NCBI GenBank assembly: GCA_019894765.1
Contig: JAGXNT010000088.1
Coordinates: 1 to 33,325, forward strand
DNA length: 33,325 nt
Direction of reading: 5' to 3'
Origin: Candidatus Heimdallarchaeota archaeon
GTDB taxonomy: Archaea > Asgardarchaeota > Heimdallarchaeia > JABLTI01
Part shown: in pieces, positions 7,853 through 14,283 of the stretch
How the letters are laid out: each line of letters starts with the position of its first letter
Numbering within the stretch: the first letter of the stretch is position 1
Notes under the pieces: generated by a model
Seen by the model: only the letters and a program-made list of their open reading frames with translations
Databases searched by the model: none
Told to the model about the DNA's origin: nothing
Position numbers and translations under genes: made by a program

Positions 7853-9184
7853 TTGAAAATAAAAAAGAACTTCATGTTTACTTCATTGCTTGCATCACTA
7901 ATTATTTGCAATTTCTTAGCATTTACCATTGTTAACAGTGCCGTTACTTATCAAGTTGATCACTTTGGGTATAAGGAAGAAACACGTGAAGTGGTAACTT
8001 GGGGCGGAAACCAAGACGAGGGATCCGTTTTTGCTACAACAGATAACAATGGATTATTGTATGTAACATGCTATTCGAAATCTTTTGGCATCGTTGGAGA
8101 AGATGTTTGGGTAATTAAGTATGCCACCAACATGAGTGTCTTATGGAATGTCACTTGGCAAACTAATGATTTTGCAAGACCAGCAGGTATTCTTGTTGAT
8201 GCTAATGGAAACGTCTACGTAGGTGGAACAATCGTAACAGAATTTGAACCTGCTAATTACATTCATGATGCATTTCTTGTGAAATTCAGTCATAATGGAA
8301 CAAGACTCTGGAACTATACTAGACACGATCCTAACCAAGAAGATGATGTAACAAGTATCTCAATAGATTATTCAGGTTCTGTCTATTTAACTGGTGCTTG
8401 TAACAGCACTCAAGGTGAATTATTCATTCAAAAATACTCCCTCAGTGGAATATACCAAGATACCTTTTATTATGGAAACACAGCACCAAGAGAACAAATT
8501 ATACCTGGTGGAACAGCTATAGATACCAAAGGTAATATCTATATTGCAGCTTCAACTGACAATTGTCCTCCCGGAAATATTATGGACGCAGTTTTGATTA
8601 AATTAAATTCAACAGGGCATCATCTCTGGAATACAACTTTTGGTGATACAAGTCCAGCTGATCGCGGGTTTGACGTAGTATTTTCCTATTACAATATCTT
8701 CGTTGTTGGAACTCTAGGTACAACTGATGCAGCTATTGTTAAATTTAATTCATCAGGTGGTATATTTTGGAGTGATACTTGGAATTTACAAACAGATCAG
8801 GGTATTGCTATCACAATCAACAAACATGGAAATCCTATAATTGCAGGAAATACTGACTACTATGGTGCAACAGAGGACATAATTATGGCCGAATATTTGC
8901 CTAATGGAACTCGACTCTGGAATGCCTCTTATCAAGGACCACAAATAGATCAAACCTCAGATATTAGAGCTGATGGAGATAGGCTGTATACTTTAGGTCG
9001 CTCCTATGATGTTGCTAATGGCTATCAAGTAATTATTATAGTATATAAAGACAATACAGTAACTCAGTTTCCTTCGATAGGACCTTACGGGAAAATCTTT
9101 GGAGGAATCATTGGAGGGCTTATTGTTGCATTTGCCCTTCTCTTTATTGCTGGAATACTCCTAACATACTGGAAAAAAGCATAA
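7853..9184 (+). CDS. SBBP-type beta-propeller surface protein with C-terminal anchor
   Basis: Secreted protein of 443 residues beginning at a TTG with a perfect GGAGG upstream. Signal peptide MKIKKNFMFTSLLASLII. The ectodomain repeats the SBBP (seven-bladed propeller) pattern: D-A/I-x-G-N-V/I-Y-V/I-A/G-G followed by D-A-F/V-L-V/I-K-x-x-x-x-G-x-x-LWN. Examples are DANGNVYVGG with DAFLVKFSHNG, and DTKGNIYIAA with DAVLIKLNSTG. LWN recurs four or more times. Many N-x-S/T sites suggest glycosylation. A C-terminal GGIIGGLIVAFALLFIAGILL helix (about 413-438) with a short YWKKA end anchors it in the membrane. It is probably a surface binding or structural protein; the ligand is unknown. Confidence 0.82.
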   Translation: MKIKKNFMFTSLLASLIICNFLAFTIVNSAVTYQVDHFGYKEETREVVTWGGNQDEGSVFATTDNNGLLYVTCYSKSFGIVGEDVWVIKYATNMSVLWNVTWQTNDFARPAGILVDANGNVYVGGTIVTEFEPANYIHDAFLVKFSHNGTRLWNYTRHDPNQEDDVTSISIDYSGSVYLTGACNSTQGELFIQKYSLSGIYQDTFYYGNTAPREQIIPGGTAIDTKGNIYIAASTDNCPPGNIMDAVLIKLNSTGHHLWNTTFGDTSPADRGFDVVFSYYNIFVVGTLGTTDAAIVKFNSSGGIFWSDTWNLQTDQGIAITINKHGNPIIAGNTDYYGATEDIIMAEYLPNGTRLWNASYQGPQIDQTSDIRADGDRLYTLGRSYDVANGYQVIIIVYKDNTVTQFPSIGPYGKIFGGIIGGLIVAFALLFIAGILLTYWKKA

Positions 9185-9202
9185 GTTGACTTTTTTCCAT
9201 TT

Positions 9203-9892
9203 TTATTGTTTATTTAGACTCCAATCATAGTCTTCAAATTTAATCTTGTACTTGATGAAATCGATTTTATCCTTTTTCCAATACTTGTTAATGAATTGAT
9301 ATAATCCACCAGCAGCATCGAAATCCCCTTTATACCACTTAAAGATCTTTGAAAGATAAACTGTCAATGTATCTTTATCAATTCTTATATTTCCAGAATT
9401 TATGAAAAACTTAGTTAAATTATCCAAGTATTTTTCCAGAGTTTCTGCAGGAAATAATTTGTTGGGTAAAAAAGGACAACTTGCACTACCACAATTGAGT
9501 GCAAAATGAACTCTTGGATCTTGAAATTCTCGTCGAATAATGTTATGTTCGATATAATTCAAACTGAGCTTCTTTCTTGCTACAGGAAATCTTCTAAGAA
9601 TGAAAAATCTAAGTTTCGCTAATGTTGTAATATTTCCTTTCCATTCTGGATTTTTTTCTAACTCAACTAGAACTCCTTTAATTGTTAACAAGTTATATGC
9701 ATTTAACCAAAATGCCAGTTTTTCATTACGGGAATATTTCCTTAAATCTTCATTTTCCAATGCAAAAATCTGTTCCCAAAACCACTGATCCTTCTTAAGC
9801 AAAGTATAATCAACTTTTCCTTGCTTGTTTATCCATTTCATAATTAGTGGATTAGATATTTTTTCACTCTTTTTTACTGCCATTACAATCAA
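9203..9892 (-). CDS. DUF547-domain protein, 229 aa
   Basis: The DUF547 core is clear: EKLAFWLNAYNLLTIKGVL in the first half, and the family's signature HFALNCGSASCPFL with its two Cys in the second half, followed by a helical segment with YLDNLTKFF and a terminal LSKIFKWYKGDF. The family is widespread but biochemically poorly defined; its His/Cys/Asn arrangement has been compared with papain-like peptidase or transglutaminase folds. There is no signal peptide here, unlike many bacterial members, so it is predicted cytosolic. Two ATG starts are possible (9892 and 9883). It is convergent with the SBBP protein gene; upstream lies the promoter of the TusA-like gene, so the two are divergent. Confidence 0.85.
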   Translation of the reverse strand: MIVMAVKKSEKISNPLIMKWINKQGKVDYTLLKKDQWFWEQIFALENEDLRKYSRNEKLAFWLNAYNLLTIKGVLVELEKNPEWKGNITTLAKLRFFILRRFPVARKKLSLNYIEHNIIRREFQDPRVHFALNCGSASCPFLPNKLFPAETLEKYLDNLTKFFINSGNIRIDKDTLTVYLSKIFKWYKGDFDAAGGLYQFINKYWKKDKIDFIKYKIKFEDYDWSLNKQ

Positions 9893-9999
9893 ATATAACT
9901 ACTACTCGATTTTATTAAAGAGTGATTAATTACAAACTATCTCTGGAATCAATATTATCTATAGTATTGGCTATTTTTACTTGAAAAAAGTAATAGTTT

Positions 10000-10007
10000 T
10001 TTAAATA
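10000..10007 (+). promoter_or_regulatory. TATA box of the TusA-like gene, near-leaderless
   Basis: TTTAAATA at 10000-10007 is an archaeal TATA element. Its centre is about 24 bases before the GTG at 10028 and 30 before the ATG at 10034. Transcription should start about 25-27 bases downstream, so the mRNA would have almost no 5' leader, and no Shine-Dalgarno site is present. Confidence 0.6.
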
Positions 10008-10027
10008 AAAGTGTTATACTTGTATAA

Positions 10028-10291
10028 GTGACGATGACTAAAGAAGAAGAAAAATTTGACTTATTTGTTAATGCAAAGGGTGTACCTTGCCCAATTCCCT
10101 CAATGCGAGTTAGATTAAATATTCGCAAAGTACCAATGGGAGGTATATTAAAAGTAAGTTCTGATACTCCTCACTCTCATAATAGCATCCCTAGATTTTG
10201 CAGGAATTTCGGTCACAAAATAGTTTCACGAAAGGAACTTGATGATGGAACTGTAGTTTATTACATTCAAAGAAAAGGCACAAAATTATAA
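10028..10291 (+). CDS. TusA/SirA-like sulfur-carrier protein, 87 aa
   Basis: Small single-domain protein of the TusA family. The defining CPxP motif is present as GVPCPIPSMRVR, with Cys21 as the expected persulfide carrier, followed by the usual helix and the V/L-x-V-x-S/T-D-T/D strand (ILKVSSDTPHS). The C-terminus has the family's FCRNFGHKIVS turn and final beta strand. TusA-type proteins pass sulfur as a bound persulfide to tRNA thiolation, molybdopterin or sulfur-oxidation enzymes. No partner enzyme is adjacent, but an MBL-rhodanese protein lies 9 kb away. Start GTG 10028 or ATG 10034, the latter removing only MT. Its stop codon end overlaps the convergent amidohydrolase gene by 6 bp. Confidence 0.88.
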   Translation: MTMTKEEEKFDLFVNAKGVPCPIPSMRVRLNIRKVPMGGILKVSSDTPHSHNSIPRFCRNFGHKIVSRKELDDGTVVYYIQRKGTKL

Positions 10292-11107
10292 TTTTAGTAG
10301 TTTCACAATTGCTTTTCCAAGAATTAATTCTTTATCTTCAAGAGACAAGTCCATATTTTGGATTTTTTCCAAGTTGTTTTTCAGATTATCATAACCCATT
10401 GGAGTATCTGATCCAAGAAAAATATGATCTGTACCGAAGTATTTGATTGCTTTCTTAATCCGACGTTCACTAATAATAAAGTATGTAGAAATATCAAAGT
10501 AGAAATTGTTCATATCTTTCCCGTGTTTGATTACATTTTCTAATCCCATCAAATGAGCAATGATAAAATTTGTATTTGGGAATCTTCTGGCAAGTTTAAC
10601 TAATTTATTGGCTTCCTTTGAAGAGAAAATGTGTATGAATATTGGAAGGTTGTTCTCTCCGGCAAATTTTACTACTTGCTCAAGTTCCTCGCTTTCATTA
10701 TCAAATGGGATGACAGCTTGATGGAGTTTTATTCCCTGATATTTCATTCTCTTATAAGCATCAACCATTTTTGAATAGAATTCCTTATCCAGAAAATTCA
10801 CCCAGAAAAATTGAATGATTTTACCTGGCATTTCTTTTGTTAATTTGAAGATGTATTCATTTCCTAAATCCCTGTCAGTTACATCCTTAGACCATCTTCT
10901 TAACAGATGATTTGACATGAATAGAATTCTATGGTTTGTAACCAGAAGTGATTGCCTTACTTTTGGTCTGAGGGGTTCATAGTCAGGATCTAGCCCTCTA
11001 CCTGGACATAGGACAACTTTGGATACATTTAGTTCTTCCATTATCTCATTCAATATCTTCGGATCAGCAAATTCAGCCGATGCATGTGCGTGTCCATCGA
11101 TTATCAT
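10286..11107 (-). CDS. Amidohydrolase-superfamily (amidohydrolase_2-like) hydrolase
   Basis: TIM-barrel metal hydrolase of 273 residues. Metal-site pattern: DGHAHAS near the N-terminus gives His6 and His8 (the HxH motif of strand 1), then His159 in IFIHIFSS, His185 in FIIAHLMG and Asp234 in FLGSDTPMG on strand 8. Such proteins use one divalent metal for hydrolysis or decarboxylation of cyclic or aromatic substrates. The protein is slightly shorter than many amidohydrolase_2 members. The substrate cannot be told. It is predicted soluble. The gene ends inside the 3' end of the TusA-like gene on the other strand (6-bp convergent overlap). It faces the LVIVD gene at 11202 divergently, with about 94 bp of AT-rich spacer between. 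Confidence 0.85.
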   Translation of the reverse strand: MIIDGHAHASAEFADPKILNEIMEELNVSKVVLCPGRGLDPDYEPLRPKVRQSLLVTNHRILFMSNHLLRRWSKDVTDRDLGNEYIFKLTKEMPGKIIQFFWVNFLDKEFYSKMVDAYKRMKYQGIKLHQAVIPFDNESEELEQVVKFAGENNLPIFIHIFSSKEANKLVKLARRFPNTNFIIAHLMGLENVIKHGKDMNNFYFDISTYFIISERRIKKAIKYFGTDHIFLGSDTPMGYDNLKNNLEKIQNMDLSLEDKELILGKAIVKLLKL

Positions 11108-11201
11108 CTACAATCACATATTCGTTTATGTCCATATTTTAAATTAATTTTGTAGTGAAAAATTAATATTCGGATAAACTAATTTCTTCTATGAGTAAGA
11201 T

Positions 11202-13247
11202 TTGATTCATCAAAATAGCAATGTTTTGAGGAGATTTTTTCAGTCAATAAGAAGAGTAGCTTTTGTTTTTCTTTTAGTCAGTTTAATCTCAATTAATATT
11301 TGGATTAATAGTGAAAGCTATTCAAATAAGAAGATAAGAGATGATTTTTCTTCCAATCAAGCAACAAACTCTTCAGACATTGTCGAGATTGGGCAATTTG
11401 ATAACAATTATGGTGGAACAGCAATTAATGTAGTTGTCAAAGACAACATAGCCTATTTAGCTAATGATGAAGAAGGAGTATTGATCCTTGATGTTGCAGA
11501 TCCAACCAATCCGGTTTTTCTAAGTCAGTACACAGATGGAAGCGGGTATGCATGGGATATATGGATTGAAGATGATTTGTTATACTTGGCAGATCACTTA
11601 GATGGTTTAGAAATAATAGATGTATCAATTCCAACCAACCCAATTAAAATCGGAGAATTCTATGATGGTTCAGCAGCATTATGTGTAGAAGTAAGAAATG
11701 ATCTTGCCTTTGTAGCTGACTTTACAGATGGCTTAGAGATTCTTGATGTCTCTGATCCAACAAATCCTATCGAAATTGGTCAATTTAATGATACAAGAGC
11801 AGAAGAAGTATACCTCTTTAATGATATTGCATACATAACAACTCGATATGGTTATGCTTCTGTTGATATTTCGGATCCTGAGAATCCTGTTTTAATTTCG
11901 GAAATAGATACCTTCACTGTAGTTTGGGATATTTGTCGTGTTGGAGATATCGTTTATTTCGTTGATGAGACAGAAGGAGTCGTATTATATAACGATTCAA
12001 ATGTATATGCTCCACAAGAAATTACTGTATGGGATGATGGTGGCGGACCCAGAGGAGTCAATGTGACAAATAATCTCATCTATGTATCGGAAAAGAATAA
12101 TGGATTAATAATTTTAAATGCCACAAATCCAAATTCACTTTCTTTGGTGGGAAGCTTTAATGACGGTGGTGAAGGTTCAGGTTTATTCTTGAAAAATAAT
12201 TTAGTTTATTTTGCTGATTTTAAGGATAGCTTAGAAATCTTAGATGTCTCAACTCCCGCTAGCCCAATCAAAATTGGTCAATTTGATAATGGGGGATATT
12301 CGATTGCTGTTGAGACTACAGGTGATCTAGCTTTTATAGCAGATTTCAATGCTGGTCTAGAAATTATTGACATTTCAGATAAGACAAATCCCGTTATTAT
12401 TGGATCGTATTCTGATAAAATAGGTTTGACATATGACTTAGCAATACAAGGGAACTTTGCCTATTTAGCTGATTTCAATGATGGTTTAGAAATAATTGAT
12501 ATATCGGATCCAACCAATCCTCTAAGAGTTGGTCACTATAATAAATCACAAAGTGTTGCCTATGGTATCCATGTTGAGAACAATCTAGCTTATACTGCTG
12601 GTTTGAATGATACTTTTGAAATACTTGATGTTTCTAATCCAATGGATATACAACAAATTAGTTCTTATGCAGAGCCTGGAAATATAACTGCTCGAGATGT
12701 TTTTATTCATGATCAATATGCCTTTCTAGCTTGTTTTAATGCTGGTCTCATTATATTAGACATTAGTGACATCAATAATCCGGTAAAAATAAATCAATAT
12801 AATAATGGGTTAGGATTTTGTGTTGATATTTTCATAACCGATGAGTATTTATTTATGGTTGATTGGAATAAGGGAATAAAAATTCTTGATTATTCGATAA
12901 TAACTGATCTTGTTATGGTTAGTTACATTCCCTATTTTACTCGAGCAATATCAGCGGATATACATGAAAACATAATTTATGTTGCTGATCTTTATCGAGG
13001 AATCTTTGCTTATGATATATCAAATATTACTGATCCAGAATTACTCGGATTCTTCTTTGCAGATGGAGATGTCTGCGATGTGTTATATTCAAACGGGTTT
13101 ATTTATTCAGCTTACGGACAAGAAAATCTAGTAATTCTGGAATTAGTTTGGTACACAGAAGATGTGGGAATTCCTCTAATCTATAGTCTAAGCTTGTTCA
13201 CGCTATTGCTTATGATGAACAAAAGAAAGAAGAAAAAAGGAAATTGA
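11202..13247 (+). CDS. Giant LVIVD-repeat surface protein, 681 aa
   Basis: About 13 LVIVD repeats of 42-45 residues fill residues 55-650. Each reads roughly GxxxDVxVxxNLAYLADFxDGLEIIDISDPTNPxxIG in consensus, with units such as LEIIDVS, LEILDVSDPTNP and LEIIDISDPTNP very similar. The Asp-rich turns suggest one long or two stacked beta-propellers on the cell surface, possibly binding calcium. A hydrophobic signal or anchor helix lies at about 18-35, and a C-terminal IPLIYSLSLFTLLLMM helix is followed by KRKKKK. The start is TTG 11202, but a second TTG is at 11226 and an out-of-frame ATG at 11191 precedes both, so the exact N-terminus is uncertain. It is convergent with the sulfotransferase gene, with a one-base gap. 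The ligand is unknown. Confidence 0.85.
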   Translation: MIHQNSNVLRRFFQSIRRVAFVFLLVSLISINIWINSESYSNKKIRDDFSSNQATNSSDIVEIGQFDNNYGGTAINVVVKDNIAYLANDEEGVLILDVADPTNPVFLSQYTDGSGYAWDIWIEDDLLYLADHLDGLEIIDVSIPTNPIKIGEFYDGSAALCVEVRNDLAFVADFTDGLEILDVSDPTNPIEIGQFNDTRAEEVYLFNDIAYITTRYGYASVDISDPENPVLISEIDTFTVVWDICRVGDIVYFVDETEGVVLYNDSNVYAPQEITVWDDGGGPRGVNVTNNLIYVSEKNNGLIILNATNPNSLSLVGSFNDGGEGSGLFLKNNLVYFADFKDSLEILDVSTPASPIKIGQFDNGGYSIAVETTGDLAFIADFNAGLEIIDISDKTNPVIIGSYSDKIGLTYDLAIQGNFAYLADFNDGLEIIDISDPTNPLRVGHYNKSQSVAYGIHVENNLAYTAGLNDTFEILDVSNPMDIQQISSYAEPGNITARDVFIHDQYAFLACFNAGLIILDISDINNPVKINQYNNGLGFCVDIFITDEYLFMVDWNKGIKILDYSIITDLVMVSYIPYFTRAISADIHENIIYVADLYRGIFAYDISNITDPELLGFFFADGDVCDVLYSNGFIYSAYGQENLVILELVWYTEDVGIPLIYSLSLFTLLLMMNKRKKKKGN

Positions 13248-13248
13248 A

Positions 13249-14058
13249 TTAAAATCTATAATTGTTTTTCTTTGCTGGTCTTTTTTTCTTAATTTCAGAC
13301 GTAATGAGTTCTGGTCGAACAAATTCTATTGCATTATTTATTTGTTCTTCAGTTGGTTTTAGACCTAAGAATTTGATAATTTGGTTTATGGATTCCTCAG
13401 GTTTTTCAATAATTTCAGGCAACTCAATTGTCATATGTTTTCTTTTCTCAACGAATCGTTTAATTCGTTCTTGCGCATCCAACGTAAGTTTGATAATATA
13501 ATCCCTTTTTCTATAGACAAAACCTTTTGTGAAGGTGGTTTTCATCGTTCTTAAAAATAATTGAAAACGTAGTTTAGGAGTAAAATATGAAAATTCTGAG
13601 CGTATTTCGTGGCGCCAATTTTTCAGTTTCCCAGCTCGAATTTGTGAATTGGCTATACTTTCAGCTTCTCGATGTAAAACAATGTAATGAGGATCTTTGA
13701 GTAAATGTTCAAAATATGGTATGGTATAAATTACAACTGCCTCTTTGAATCCCCAAAATTCTCTTTCATTTTCCTTAACATATTCCTTTAATTTTTCCTC
13801 ATATTCTTTAACAGCCGCTTCTACTTTTCCATCTTCATCACTGAATCTATTATGATAACACATCAACCTTTCTGCCTTGAATAAGATATTGTGATTTAAA
13901 GCTAGAAATCGATGGTCTTCAAATGAACCCAATTTATTCTTGTATTTACCTCTGAGGAGTTCCTTTTCTTCACCCATGTAAACTCCCAAATGATACAAAA
14001 TTCCTGCCAGCAATGAAGAACCGCTTCTTGGTTGTGTTAGAATAATCACTGTTTTCAT
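13249..14058 (-). CDS. Sulfotransferase-family protein, 269 aa
   Basis: The N-terminus TQPRSGSSLLAGIL (about residues 8-21) is the 5'-phosphosulfate-binding loop of PAPS-dependent sulfotransferases, here with R-S-G-S-S in place of a P-loop. The 3'-phosphate motif is recognisable as YIVLHREAESIANSQIR, with Arg and Ser in the expected positions. The C-terminal third carries PEIIEKPEESINQIIKFLGL, the usual distal helix of this family. It is predicted to transfer sulfate from PAPS to an unknown acceptor such as a glycan or lipid, and its position between two surface-protein genes makes a cell-surface polymer a reasonable guess. No PAPS synthesis genes lie in the window. It is cytosolic, as no signal is present. 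Confidence 0.8.
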   Translation of the reverse strand: MKTVIILTQPRSGSSLLAGILYHLGVYMGEEKELLRGKYKNKLGSFEDHRFLALNHNILFKAERLMCYHNRFSDEDGKVEAAVKEYEEKLKEYVKENEREFWGFKEAVVIYTIPYFEHLLKDPHYIVLHREAESIANSQIRAGKLKNWRHEIRSEFSYFTPKLRFQLFLRTMKTTFTKGFVYRKRDYIIKLTLDAQERIKRFVEKRKHMTIELPEIIEKPEESINQIIKFLGLKPTEEQINNAIEFVRPELITSEIKKKRPAKKNNYRF

Positions 14059-14266
14059 GCAGAAAAAATCTACTTCTTTAATTAAAAGAATTACTATTGG
14101 ATTAGCTCTGAAAAATGCCTAGAATTTTCACATTTCATCATGATAAAAAAAATGATATATTGAATGTAAGCATTCCAAGAGTAACTAAAAATTCAAAAAG
14201 GATAATGGATTTTTAAACTAAAAAGTAGCTACAAAATATACAATTAATATATATGCGAAAAATCAT

Positions 14267-14272
14267 GTGAGG
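14267..14272 (+). promoter_or_regulatory. Shine-Dalgarno site for the 994-aa surface protein
   Basis: GTGAGG, continuing into GAAG, ends 11 bases before the ATG at 14284. It fixes that start, which also gives a standard signal peptide. Confidence 0.65.
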
Positions 14273-14283
14273 AAGAATCTCAA

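Noticed and set aside
11202..13247. Repeats that could suggest a CRISPR or DNA-level repeat array
   Set aside because: They are diverged protein-level LVIVD repeats inside one gene, without constant spacers.
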